Part shown: piece after piece, positions 8,691-20,306 of the stretch | Layout: every line of letters begins with the position of its first letter | Numbering within the stretch: position 1 is the stretch's first letter | Assembly (NCBI GenBank): GCA_009103225.1 | Contig: RHPI01001737.1 | Location: 754,053 to 775,608 of the forward strand | DNA length: 21,556 nt | DNA from: Chlorokybus atmophyticus | Lineage: Eukaryota > Streptophyta > Chlorokybophyceae > Chlorokybales > Chlorokybaceae | Direction: 5' to 3' | Notes under the pieces: generated by a model | The model's input: the letters and a program-made list of their open reading frames with translations, nothing else | What the model was told of the DNA's origin: nothing | Database searches by the model: none | Made by a program: the position numbers and the translations under genes

Positions 8691-8996
8691 CCTCAGCACT
8701 TACGATGCGAAAGGAGCCCGGCTATGCAGCAGCAGCTCCCATTGTGGCAGCCATGTTTGCTGCGGCCGCATTACGCTCAGAGCGCAAGATCAACACCACT
8801 GCCACATCAATGGCGGAGGAGATTCCTGCCTTTGAATCTACCGGCCCCACGTTGACCACACCCTTAGGGGACGCCCACGCGGTCGACATTGAAGTCGATG
8901 ACACAGAGCCGGTACCCATCGACACCAGGCAGGACAAATGGCTGAACAAGCCATCATTCTCCTTCCTTTAAAGCGGCCAGCTTCCCTCCGGCACGA
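8691..8996 (+). pseudogene. Linker between RNase H and integrase
   Basis: A frameshift near 8700 moves coding to the frame of 8705-8971. That frame gives an Ala-rich stretch (IVAAMFAAAAL) followed by an acidic stretch (VDIEVDDTEPVPIDT). The usual DKWL.KPSF-like piece comes just before the TAA at 8969-8971, and the integrase frame opens by 8997. No domain was recognised; similar spacer segments are common in Ty3/gypsy Pol. Confidence 0.5.
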
Positions 8997-9720
8997 GTGC
9001 ACAAAGTAGAGACCGTGTCAACCAATGCACCCGCCACTATTGTGGCGGCTAAGCTGTATCGCCGCTTTCATGACGAAGACAAGGAAGTGCCGACACCAAC
9101 CACACGCGAGGGCATCATCACTGCCCTCCACACTGAGCTTGGACACTTCGGTGTCAAGCGTACAGTCAGCCTGATAAGGGCACAATATTGGAGGTATGGG
9201 TTGTCCAAGTCGGTGCAGGGGTTCGTCAGTTATTGCCAACAATGTGACATGGTGCGCCTCAGCCTTAACACACGCAGCGCCACCTTGCACCCACTCCCCA
9301 TCTCCGGTCTATTCTATCGTTGGGGACTCGACATCCTGTGAGACTTGGCACCCTCGGCACGTGGCAACCCTTACATCCTGGTCATGATCGAGCACTTCTC
9401 TAAATGGGTGGAGCTGGTGCCACTACTCGACAAGAGCGGCAGGGGGGTGTTTCAAGCTTTCCTCTCCCATGTCCTCAACCGGTTCGGCAGCTGCGCTGAG
9501 GTCATCACCGACCAAGGCACTGAGTTTGGAGGGAAGTTCGACACCCTTTTTGACAGGTGCTACATCGATCATCGCCGAACCTCGCGTGAAAAGAACAACT
9601 GGGATGACCACCTTCCGTGGGTGGCCCTTAGATATCGATTGTTAAAACAGGCGGCTCTGCACGAGTACAGCCCATGGTACCTGCTGTTCGGCCGTCCGCC
9701 ATTGCTTCCCTTTCGTGCAC
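8997..9720 (+). pseudogene. Ty3/gypsy integrase, third catalytic acid deleted
   Basis: Integrase inserts element DNA into the host genome. The zinc-binding HHCC part is intact: His 9129 and 9144 in ALHTELGHFG, and Cys 9234 and 9243 in YCQQC. The core begins at WGLDIL with catalytic Asp 9330-9332 and is cut by TGA 9339-9341. It continues in the same phase with APSARGNPYILVMIEHFSKW and VITDQGTEFGG (second Asp 9510-9512). The sequence then passes from HRRTSRE directly to KNNWDDHLPWVAL (join about 9587/9588). The ~30 residues that normally carry the HPQ.DG..ER block with the catalytic Glu are missing in frame. The domain ends with YSPWYLLFGRPP; the frame closes at TAG 9726-9728. Confidence 0.9.
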
Positions 9721-10148
9721 AACAGTAGTGGATCGTGTGGTGAACGACCTCCACGATCCTGACTGGATGCACCACGACATTACCACACGCGCCGCGCTGT
9801 TCGAGCGCACCATCCCTATGGCCTTCAACAACCCACGCATCGCGCAGCACTGCGACACCCTGCGCAACGAGTGCGTGCGCAACGGCTTCTACAAGGAGCA
9901 ATAAAGCATCAACGGCGGTTTCAAGCAAGGGACTTTGCCTACCGCATGGCAGCCACCAAGGACACGCTCGACACCTCCGTGGGCCGCACCGTCTACAAGG
10001 TACTCAAGGTGTACCCCACAGGGTGCTGGACCTCCTCGGTCAAAACGGGGAGAGGTTGAAAGACAACATGGAGAACTGCGCGCCATGTCACCTCCGTTAC
10101 GTAGTTGGCTTTGGGCGCATCCAGCACCCTCGCCCCGCCCGCAGCGCA
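9712..10148 (+). pseudogene. Post-integrase GPY/F-like region, frameshifted
   Basis: This C-terminal part follows the integrase core in many gypsy elements and helps with integration. Three frames are needed: 9712-9903 (VDRVVNDLHDPDWMHHDITT onward), about 9916-10035 (FQARDFAYRM..., VGRTVYKVLKVYPTG), and from about 10023 (LDLLGQNGERLKDNMENCAP). The last two match the fPGD.V / gp.Y.V..v.P.G / L.g.nG...kdN pattern of GPY/F domains. The first stretch ends at TAA 9902-9904. Confidence 0.65.
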
Positions 10149-10316
10149 CACTGTGAACGCTGCGGCAGCGCCGACGACGACGCACTCATAATGCTCTGCG
10201 ATGGCTGTAACAAGGGCCTGCATTGCTACTGTCTGGAGGCCCCATTGGACGCCATACTCATGGAGGAGTATTGGTGCGACGATTGCCGCGCCAACGGCCC
10301 GTCTCACTGGCTTTAG
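10149..10316 (+). CDS. PHD finger at the retrotransposon Pol C-terminus, intact
   Basis: PHD fingers bind histone H3 tails. All eight zinc ligands are present from 10152 to 10286. The pattern is C-x2-C (CERC), then C-x2-C (CDGC), H-x2-C (HCYC) and a final C-x2-C (CDDC) preceded by Trp, which is a full C4HC3. The first loop is acidic (ADDDA) and leads into LIMLCDGC, a pattern seen in fingers that prefer unmodified Lys4; that preference is inference. The frame continues unbroken from the GPY/F tail at 10023 to the TAG at 10314-10316, so the finger was the natural end of Pol. Its place corresponds to the chromodomain of chromoviruses, suggesting a role in steering integration. It is the best-preserved domain of the element, but it lacks its own start and is not an independent gene. 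Confidence 0.85.
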   Translation, partial: HCERCGSADDDALIMLCDGCNKGLHCYCLEAPLDAILMEEYWCDDCRANGPSHWL

Positions 10317-10357
10317 CAGCTGAGCCCTGGAGCTGGAACTTCCTCAGAAGCCAGCTN

Positions 10358-10375
10358 GGGGCGGGGGCGGGGGGG
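10358..10375 (+). other. G-rich tract, candidate polypurine tract
   Basis: GGGG-C-GGGGG-C-GGGGGGG lies about 40 bases after the Pol stop, where a Ty3/gypsy polypurine tract primes plus-strand DNA. The two C bases are unusual for such a tract. It could also fold as a G-quadruplex. An undetermined base (N) sits at 10357, so the run may be misread. No LTR copy was recognised after it. Confidence 0.3.
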
Positions 10376-10719
10376 CTTGTTGATTGTATGTCCTACAGCA
10401 CAGCATGTACATTAAGAAGGACACCGACTCCACTTGTCTGTATTACTCAGCAGCAGCGGAGCGGCACAAAGCACTTGTCATCATAAGAGCGGGTCTTTTG
10501 CTTTTGCGACACGTTACAGCATGTTGCAGTAGCGTGGCTAGCGCGACGCTGCGCCGCTCGTAATGAAAAGAATGTAAAGTAACAATGGTGTAGCTTGTGA
10601 GGCAGCACACATCACCAATGCCGTTCGTAAGACTCATCGTAGAGCAAGCTGAACACGTTGAAGTATTCAGATTTGCTTTAGTATATGACGTCGCAGCGTT
10701 TGTATCACGTGATGGCCAA

Positions 10720-11198
10720 TTACCCGACCGGTTGATCCACAACGTGCAACGGCAATGCAACCCAAGGCTGAGAGTCTAAGATACACTTCACCTCCAACAA
10801 CCATAACTCATAATTGTGAGTGACGATGCGATCTGGACTAGCCAACCAATGATGCCGTGAGAGCACGTGCAATCCGGTTGTGCACACTTCTGGACTAGCA
10901 GCAGCTTCCATTTGCAACTGCACGCTTGTGCGGTATGCTTGCGCCACTGTCTCCTCATTGTTGATGCTAAAACATTGCCGGAGTGCATTGCGGTTCATCA
11001 TTTGGATCTGCAAAAATTCCGCATTAAGTGTGAGTGCGGAAACACACTACACATGACGTAAAAACAAAGATGGATGCACACCCACCTGATCTTTTTCAGC
11101 ATATAGCGTGATAGTGTTTGCGCACTCATGACGGGATGGTTGTTGATGGCCGCAAAAACGTTCAAACTGTCAAGCGCCGAGCCCGAGCTGTCAGCCAT
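10720..11198 (-). other. Possible two-exon coding fragment, unknown protein
   Basis: On the minus strand, a 37-residue stretch starting MADSSGSALDSLNVFAAINN (from 11198) runs to KKI. It is followed by possible donor sites AG/GTGGGT and GG/GTGTGC near 11080. A TTTTTGCAG acceptor sits next to 11009, after which 97 residues are open down to 10720 (QMMNRNALRQCFSIN onward). A 73-75-base intron would fit many algae or plants. No family was recognised. A second minus-strand frame upstream (11162-11491) is rich in Gln, Arg and Leu near its end. This could be a host gene fragment, a TE remnant or chance. Confidence 0.2.
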
Positions 11199-11337
11199 TC
11201 TTCGGTGCCTCGCTGTAATGTGTGTAGTTGAGCGCGTGCCTCGTCCATTGTTTGCAACCTCAAGCGCTCAACGATTGCTTGTTGTGCGCTTGTAAGATAA
11301 TGCGAGTCATGAGCTGATGTAGGATGCTGCATTTTCG

Positions 11338-11620
11338 GCTCTGCACATGCATATAAGCACATAGCAGAATAGCATACAACAGTATACAAATTATGCATAG
11401 ACACATTGTTTGGGGAGCATGCCACACAATAGATGCATCTAACAAGATGCGTATGCTTTGCACATATATTCTCCGGATCTAATGCATGCAACTAGAAGCG
11501 TATGCTCTGCACATGCATGTAACGACCACATATAAAGCTCCAAGTATACATAAACGTATGCACAGACATGTTGCAGGGAGGATATCAAACAGTTTGCATC
11601 TAAGCAGATGCTTATCATAC
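11338..11620. repeat. Two diverged ~165-bp tandem repeat copies
   Basis: GCTCTGCACATGCAT occurs at 11338 and 11504. AGTATACA occurs at 11381 and 11543, followed in both by TATGCA.AGACA, a GGGA and GCATCTAA..AGATGC. The offset drifts from 166 to 162 bases, and identity is moderate. A partial third start (ATGCTTTGCACATATAT) is at about 11452. The repeats are AT-rich and contain many ATGCAT words. Confidence 0.7.
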
Positions 11621-11875
11621 CCTGGTAGACAATGTAATCAGGTCCAATGTCATGTCTTTTCCTGCTTCTTCATATGCAGGTGGAGTATCCACCCCGGCCC
11701 CCTCCACGCTCACGGAGCCCAATCAGCGCCCTCCTCCTCTTCCTTCTCCCTCTCCTCTTCACAACTAAGTGCCCAACTCCTAGCACCCGTCGCCGCCTCT
11801 CCGGGAGTCTGGATTAAGATGATAGATCAACCCTGCCACTCCCGTTCCCACCTCAACACCTCCTCCTTCTCCCCG

Positions 11876-11906
<31 letters not shown>

Positions 11907-12300
11907 CCGCTAGTCCAGTAGTATTTATTGGTTACGTGTACTTTACTGCGCATGCCTTGATGAATTTCACCAGGGCATGAGCTGTACGCCACTATATACA
12001 CTGCACAGTGTACAACGGTACCATCCGCGCGTACCGGAACCCCAAGCTCCACACAGTGCAAACCCTGAAAAACTTTACACTTTTGTGGGATGTTAACGGG
12101 TGTGGTCCTTACCCTATTACTGTGCCACACAAGTTGACGGAGGCGCCAATGGTGTCTACTCACATTCGCGTAATCTATTTCATGGCAATGAACGGGGGCT
12201 CGCGCAAGCTCTTAAAAGCTTGTTACGTTGCAAAAAGTACGTATGAGCGGGGTCTCAAGGTTGTTTGCGTTGCTCACCACTCTCTAGACTTAATGTAACT
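11620..12300. other. Pyrimidine-rich and CCG-repeat DNA with unassigned open frames
   Basis: A CT-rich stretch (about 11729-11765) precedes a CCG tract at 11872-11908. The open frame 11486-11980 through it encodes a run of Pro but has no other protein-like feature. A second open frame, 12008-12298 (96 codons, + strand), has ordinary composition and no recognised motif. I would not call either a gene. Confidence 0.3.
11872..11908. repeat. CCG trinucleotide tract
   Basis: About twelve CCG units with one interruption (CCA near 11880). Confidence 0.95.
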
Positions 12301-12726
12301 CACGAGAGGAGTAAGTAATTAACGATCCATACGAGGTTGTATGAACATTAGCTTAAAAGTGCGGAGTGCGTTCCAAAATTGGCACATGCAGTTGAATGTG
12401 AGCAAAACGGCTTGGACAAATTGTCTACGATATGGCATATGTAGGATTGGGATTGATTGTTGTAGACGAGTTAATCATTTGGCCATGCCATATTTTTAAG
12501 GTGCACCACGCTGATAAACACAAAGCTGCAGCTAATGGGCACGTGGACATGTTACCCTTGATGTTTCTTGCAGTTGGTTGGCCAAGCGGCATTCATACTA
12601 TTATGACAGCATGTTTGCAGGTTGTTCTGTTGGTCTGCGCGTGTTAGCAATACTTACAGGAGTTACGCACATGTGCAAAATATCATCCAATTTCACGTCT
12701 TCACGTCTAGTTAGGCCCGTTTTCAG

Positions 12727-12759
12727 ATGACCTTGCCTATGCGGCATAGGCAAGGTCAT
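12727..12759. repeat. Perfect hairpin, 15-bp arms and 3-base loop
   Basis: ATGACCTTGCCTATG at 12727-12741 is exactly reverse-complemented at 12745-12759 around a CGG loop. No T-run follows, so it does not resemble a terminator. Confidence 0.95.
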
Positions 12760-12880
12760 TGATGCATTGCAAGTTGTTGTGTTGCACGTTACACGCTACA
12801 TGTACATAGTGCAACACGTATATGCACAAGAACACTAGCGCTGTAATATTGCCGAGCAATGAATCGGCTCGATTGGGATT

Positions 12881-12919
12881 ATGAAGTGTTGGATGAAGTG
12901 TTGGATGAAGTGTTGGATG
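12881..12919. repeat. 12-bp tandem repeat, 3.25 copies
   Basis: ATGAAGTGTTGG is repeated exactly three times, plus ATG. As coding sequence it would give a repeating DEVL peptide, but no gene is evident. Confidence 0.95.
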
Positions 12920-13340
12920 TGTGCATTTACATCTACTTGCGGAACACGATCTTCTTGAGAATTTTAATCAACCATGCTAGTTGTGATCCTTGCGTCATAA
13001 ATATGCACGAATCGCGACATACATTGGTACGGACTTGCGATTGATGTTTAATCACATTGATAATGTATTATATTGATGTATGAGTGGAACAACTTCATAG
13101 TAATAATAGATTGCTCATTCAATTATGGAAACATACAAACGCATCAATTGGCAGTTACGTTAACGTTTGCTTTATTGTGTGTCGTTTACACTCATCCACC
13201 CATATGCTTGCTAGATGTATAGTCAACCTTTTGTGGTGTATGTATCTACGCTGTTCGGCTGCTCCGAGAAGCGCCACTGCAATGTTTTTCTCATTCGATT
13301 TTGCATTTTGCTTTAATCAAAGAAACGCGGTTTAAAGACA

Positions 13341-14160
13341 AGCTGCACTCATGTAAGGGTACTTGATCATGCTGGGCAATCTTTAAGTACAGCTAGACGG
13401 ACAAGTTGTACGTAACAAAACCCTACATGGCGCATGATTTGCTGACGTTTAGCGGATCCGCTGAAGGTTCGCAGATCATTTGCAACAAAGCGCTTCTTCT
13501 ATTGTATGAACAGCGATAGCGTTGCATTCAGCTCTTGTTGAAAAAGGCCGCTGTTCACGTCACTTTGCTAACAACAAACCCTGACACATTTTTGTTAAGA
13601 TCGTGTCATTTATTTATGAGACGTGTCGTAATAAGTCGCTAAACTTTGAACACTGATATGACGATTATATGCAAAAAGGTACTGATACTCTTCTCGGTAC
13701 AAAATTAGCATTCTCTGTATTACGTCATGATAAACTAAAAATTGCGTATAAAACTTCATATGCGCGATCTTCATTTAATCCAAATGTGTGAAATAAATGC
13801 GCGATGTATCAAGAGTTTGCGGTATTCACATGTTTTACAATAGTATAGCGGCCGTGTATTTCATTCAAGTTGCAGCAGCAGAGGGTCACGATCAACAAAT
13901 TGCCATGATTAACTAATCAAATAGCTATCAACCGCGGGTGCTTTTTACCACTGACCAAATTGCAACTACATCATCGATTCTCCTTTTAAAATTGGTTTGG
14001 ATTTTTGTAATGCCATCACCTGCAATGATAGTCTGAAATTTGGGTTATATATTAGGGGGGAAGAAATGTACGTGCCTTTCTGTATTGCCGCTTGGATCAC
14101 TTAAAAAATACGGTGGTAGTGCTGGTCATTTTAAACACGCGGCGAGAAACCTCTCTTGAA
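13341..14160. other. No gene or structured feature seen
   Basis: AT-richer sequence without open frames of interest, repeats or RNA-like folds that I could identify. Confidence 0.5.
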
Positions 14161-14164
14161 AAGG

Positions 14165-14600
14165 TTCGTGGGCTCTTACAACCAATATCAACAACAAAGC
14201 TTGCTACAGTTCTACCATAGACCCTTTGAGGCCCGTCGCACAAATTTGAGGGGACACTTTTGCAGCAATGTGGAAACGGTGATGCTGCAAGCTCATCGAG
14301 AAAGCGGGTTCAGATATGAGCAAGCGTTGAAAGGGAGCCCCCCCCCCGTTGATTCANCCCCCCACACACACGAGAGCAAGACGGCGAGACAAGAGCGCAG
14401 GTGGCGAAAATTCTAACTTGCATATGCTTGGATAAACATCAGTTGTTCGGGTCGTTTTGGACGAGTGGCGGCCTCAAACCGATATCAACGAAAACAAAGC
14501 CTTACCATAATTCAAGCACAAATTCTCCAAGGACTGCCGCACAATCCCAAAGAGACACTTTTTAAGCAAACGGTGATCATGATGCTGCAAATCCGCGTAG
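14165..14600. repeat. Two diverged copies of a ~300-bp-period repeat
   Basis: The stretch from about 14172 to 14290 and that from about 14470 to 14590 align throughout. Shared words in order are (A/G)ATATCAAC, AACAAAGC, CGCACAA, GACACTTTT, AACGGT and GATGCTGCAA (14281 and 14581). The offset is 297-300 bases, and identity is moderate with several small gaps. Open frames through each copy (14156-14416, 14465-14680) give related peptides but show no known domain. An N is present at 14357 beside a C run. Confidence 0.65.
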
Positions 14601-14679
14601 CTACCGCCAGCAGTGTTGGCACATCAACTTTGCTATCCAACGCAAGCACCCACAGTCCATCATTGTGTTTGTCACAGTG

Positions 14680-16880
<2,201 letters not shown>

Positions 16881-16881
16881 N

Positions 16882-17860
16882 TAGCTCTCCATCAGCATGT
16901 TACGCGTCACACTCTAGTATTGCTACCGTAAAAGGCTCCGTCGTCCGCATCTAGCAGGGGTCTTATTTAACAGAGTAGCCCAAAGCCTTTGAGCTAGTCT
17001 TCTGAGAAGACTAGGTGAATAACAAATTATTATAAGTGCTGGTTAGGTATTAAAACCAACCAAGGTGCTACAGGTTAGGAAGCGACTGGTACCAATCGCT
17101 TTCTAAAACAGACTTGCTTTGGAAATAAGTCTTTGCATGCACAATGCATAAAGCATCAGGCATTTTCCCCGCATAAAGCAAACCACAAGCCTTGTTCCGG
17201 AAGCTAGTTGTGACACTTCTGCGACCCAGACACATACTTTTAATCTTGAGCTGATGGCAGGATGGCACAATGACTGCTAGGCTGAATTGAGTATAACCAT
17301 TGCTGCATACCTCTGCTTCGCAAACTATCTAGCTCCCCACCACCTCTGTACAAAAGGTTCATGCTTCATATGTGTTATAATAATGCCGCGATGCATCGCA
17401 GCATGCAAGTGCTATCAAGCTGCACATATAACGTGAAGCTTGACACCTTATACGAGCAAGTATCTCATACAGGCACGACGCCATGACGATCAACTTGTAG
17501 GCACCAACAAGCTGCTTTCATCTTGCTCACGCTATAGCTAGCACTTTCATGCATATCATTTTAGCTGCAGAGTTTCTCGTTGCTTGGGTGTCTCATAGAT
17601 GCTCCCGCAAGTGGCGCCCGCAAGTGTGGTACCGCTGGTGACATACCACTTTTGCAAGTTGGTACATCACAGGAAAGTTGACGACACAGCAAGTGCATGC
17701 CAAGACAAATTGCAAGCGCTGTGTATCATACAATGATAGATACTATGATGGAGTATGAATTGGAGCAAAGGAAATTTGCAAACACCCACCGGCAAGTCAG
17801 CTCATAACGACTGAAAGTTGGGAGGTGGCCTCAGGCAGCAGCTCCGTTAGCATCCACTAT
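16882..17860. other. No gene recognised
   Basis: Contains a small hairpin, CTAGTCTTC-TGA-GAAGACTAG, at 16994-17014, a GCGATGCATCGC palindrome near 17388, and a doubled CCCGCAAGTG near 17605-17627. No convincing open frame. Confidence 0.4.
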
Positions 17861-18130
17861 GATATGTTTCTTCCATCTTCGATAAAGGACGAGTTTTTGC
17901 CAATCCAGCCAGTCAACGCTGGTTGGCAACCAAGGTCGGTTGCTCTCCCATCAAAGAAATTCCCCTGCCTGATCGGTTGAAGACGAACGACATCCAGTTT
18001 GATAACTACCACCAGGGCTGTCCACGAAGGCTCGAGGGGCTTCCATCGGAGGCCCACCAACCACAGCTGACTACACATCCTTATTTGAGAATGCACCGGA
18101 TGTTGTGGATGTTACTCGTAGCACGGACAC

Positions 18131-18560
18131 TGCTCTCTACCATCTACCCTATGCAAGTAGGAGAATTTCAGTGTGTTTCACTCTTACGGCATGTGCTAAG
18201 CAAATGCATGCGCGTGTACAAAGAAAGTCGCTCCCATCATGCAATGGAAACTCGCATACTGTTTTACGTTTGGAAGACTTTAAAGCTTCTAAGTTTTAGG
18301 TTTCGTTTCTTAGAGTAGCGTCATAGTTGCTTGGTTATCAACAGTTTGTGTTTATAAGTTCGGGGGCTCCATGCTCTCTATCATCTGCCATATGCAAGCA
18401 TGAGAATTTCAGTGCGTTTTCACTTCTACGGCAGGTGCTAAGCAAATTTATACGCGTGCACAAAGGAAGTCTCTCTCCCATTATGCAGTGGAGAGTCAAA
18501 TACTGTTTTATGTTGGGAAGACTCCAACGCTTCCAAGTTTAGGCTTTCCTTCCTTGGACT
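18131..18560. repeat. Diverged 241-bp tandem duplication
   Basis: TGCTCTCTA(C/T)CATCT at 18131 recurs at 18372. The two copies run parallel for about 185 bases through GAGAATTTCAGTG, TGTGCTAAGCAAAT / GGTGCTAAGCAAAT, TACTGTTTTA and GGAAGACT. I judge about 80% identity by eye. The first copy translates as ALYHLPYASRRISVCF and the second opens almost the same way, suggesting duplicated coding sequence upstream of the LINE knuckle. Confidence 0.85.
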
Positions 18561-18579
18561 TCGTCCGGAGCTTAAGCCA

Positions 18580-18960
18580 TTTGTGTGCCACAAAGAACAG
18601 GTTCGGACATTTAGGCTCGGCCCTCCCCCAAACCCCCTCCGGCCTTGCTTACTCTTTTTATACTTCAAATACCTGTTACCGTTTTACCCCCTTCAAGGTG
18701 TGACACTCCCCGAAATGCTCACGTTTTTTGTACAGCTGGAAGGCATATGGATCGAGCTACCCATCGACGTTATCACCTCTTCCACACCTTCCAAGTGCTT
18801 CAACTGTAGACAGATTGGTCACACCTGTACACGTCGCCAACATGCCCGGAAACAGAGCTTGTAAAGAAACCCTGGCCTCCCCCCCGAGCTCAACAAGCAA
18901 AGGAACAACAAGTACTTGAAAACCTCCCCTGTTGAAAGTAGCAGACGGAGCCTTTCAAAA
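18580..18960 (+). pseudogene. LINE ORF1 / Gag-like fragment with damaged CCHC knuckle
   Basis: The open frame 18583-18864 ends with LEGIWIELPIDVITSSTPSK and then CFNCRQIGH. The first three ligands of a C-x2-C-x4-H-x4-C knuckle are present (18796, 18805, 18820). The fourth position is CGC (Arg, 18835-18837), with a Cys displaced to 18826. The WIELP-to-knuckle spacing resembles plant LINE ORF1 proteins with a DUF4283-type domain. After the knuckle, pieces in other frames (PWPPPRAQQAKEQQ, then DGAFQ) look like the usual basic tail. Such proteins bind the element's RNA. Confidence 0.5.
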
Positions 18961-19440
18961 TCTCCAAACTCTGATTGGAATAGCCTGAGTCTTCAGGCTA
19001 ATGCAGCGGGTATAGATGGGTTTAGACGGGTTTATCAAGTGTATGCATCTCAAGAGGCGTGAAAGATGTAATGTGCAAGCTCAAACACATCCAATGGCAC
19101 CCTTGCATGCAACCATGCACAGTATACACAAACCCTAGCCTCAAGAAAGTGTGCAAGACTCCAGACTCTCAACTAAGGTCTCTCCGTTACGAACTCAATA
19201 CATCAGCTATTTATACCTAGTGAGTCCAGGCTTGCTATCTGCTGCACAAGGCGTGCATACAAGTACTATCAGTGTCAAACCAATTGCGGTTAATCTATAC
19301 TATAATTGTAACACTATATAGTATCACATAAACCGAGTTTTTGAGCATGCAGTTTCATGACCGAGGGGGGCTGACTGAATAAGTCCCAAATAGGTCTGAT
19401 TCAACTAACTAAGACCAGTAGGTCTAATTTTAACACCCCC
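18961..19440. other. No coding signal; possible insertion within the LINE
   Basis: Stops are frequent in all + frames. No repeat or RNA gene was recognised. It separates the knuckle from the Pro/Ser-rich tail. Confidence 0.3.
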
Positions 19441-20249
19441 ACTCCTCCGCCCCCAACCCCTTATCCTCCCCCTCAAGACAATGTCAGGACCTCTCCGACA
19501 CTGCACCGCCCTCTAGCCATAACAAGAGTTGAGCACCTTCAGATGCGCTCCCTCCCCAACCCCAACATTCCTTCCCCTGCTCCAGATCCTACCCCAACTC
19601 AACTTGAGGTCCTCAAGTGTCGCAACTCATGAGCCCTGCTTCAACTCCTCTCACCCGCGCGCACGACAACACAGCAACATGTGGTGATGGCGGTTGGAGC
19701 ATTATGAATTCACGCAAGAAAATTCACTTTGCTCCTCATGCAGCAAGTTCCCGACTCTCTGCCCTCTCCCCTCCTCACTCTCCAACCCAACCGCTGGCAG
19801 CTACTATCGGCATGTTCTCCCTCGCTTTAAATCTGAGTTGGGCAGATGAAGTGGAAGTTGCAGAGCAGGCTCGATGCAAGGCGAACATGCTGCAGCCCAC
19901 CCTATTTAACGAGTTCTTGAAGGCTGCAGGCCTGACACTTGATGGCAAGCATGTAGAGACTGTATACATGGAGTCATGTGTTTCAAGTTTGTTGCTTATA
20001 GCACAAGGTCAGCCCAAAGTCCTGCTTACCGACATTGGTCAGTCATCGGGATTGCATATCATTCGGGCAACCCAGACCGCTCCCATTGACAGCTGTTTTT
20101 TTAAGTCATGGTCATGCATCAGCATGTTCTACAACACTAAAGCATGTAAGTTATCCTACGAACACTTGCAAGGAAGAAGAACTCGATATTATGGTGTTAG
20201 CAATGTGCAGCTTGTCGGGAGGTCAAAAAAAGCGGGCCGCATGCTTTAA
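19440..20249 (+). pseudogene. Probable C-terminal part of LINE ORF1, Pro/Ser-rich
   Basis: 19440-19610 reads as Pro-, Ser- and Thr-rich in shifting frames. The open frame 19617-20249 then includes DGGWSIMNSRKKIHFAP, which resembles the DDGW..V..RKK ending of many LINE ORF1 proteins. The rest (SLNLSWADEVEVAEQARCKA onward) has no recognised motif. No enzyme activity is suggested. Confidence 0.35.
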
Positions 20250-20306
20250 CTTATTGTTCATCATGCCATCACAAGATGAACCACTTGTGACACGGGTGGT
20301 CAGTGT

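Larger units (their letters stand above)
1191..10377 (+). mobile_element. Decayed Ty3/gypsy retrotransposon carrying a DNA methyltransferase and a PHD finger
   Basis: Reading the + strand gives, in order, Gag with a CCHC-like knuckle, an aspartic protease DSG motif, a C5 cytosine methyltransferase, reverse transcriptase with YIDD, RNase H, integrase with HHCC and two of the three catalytic acids, a GPY/F-like tail and a PHD finger. RT-RNase H-integrase is the Ty3/gypsy (Metaviridae) order. The methyltransferase sits between protease and RT, and the PHD finger sits where chromoviruses carry a chromodomain. Frameshifts and in-frame stops occur in nearly every domain, so this copy cannot make its proteins. 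The left limit is the first codon of the open Gag frame. An LTR probably lies further left, but I could not match any 5' sequence to sequence after the PHD finger, so the true ends are unknown. The right limit is a G-rich tract resembling a polypurine tract. Confidence 0.9.
12300..13340. other. No gene recognised; hairpin and short tandem repeat
   Basis: Open frames of 60-83 codons occur (12432-12647, 12859-13044, 13084-13335), all with unremarkable composition and no motif. The stretch also holds the hairpin at 12727-12759, a TCACGTCT direct repeat near 12691-12707, and a 12-base tandem repeat at 12881-12919. Confidence 0.4.

Noticed and set aside
132-10400. LTR pair starting at TGTTAGAATATAG (about 132) and TTGTTGATTGTATG (about 10378)
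   Set aside because: Similarity is limited to a few bases and does not continue, so I do not call it a repeat pair.
11486-11980. 164-codon frame with a run of twelve Pro
   Set aside because: The Pro run comes from the CCG tract, and the rest is pyrimidine-rich or repeat-derived with no domain.
12432-12647. 71-codon hydrophobic frame as a membrane protein
   Set aside because: Short, without family resemblance, and in a region with no other coding signal; the hydrophobic run is too weak to support a call.
12727-12759. Intrinsic transcription terminator
   Set aside because: No T-run follows the hairpin, no gene lies upstream, and the context is eukaryotic.
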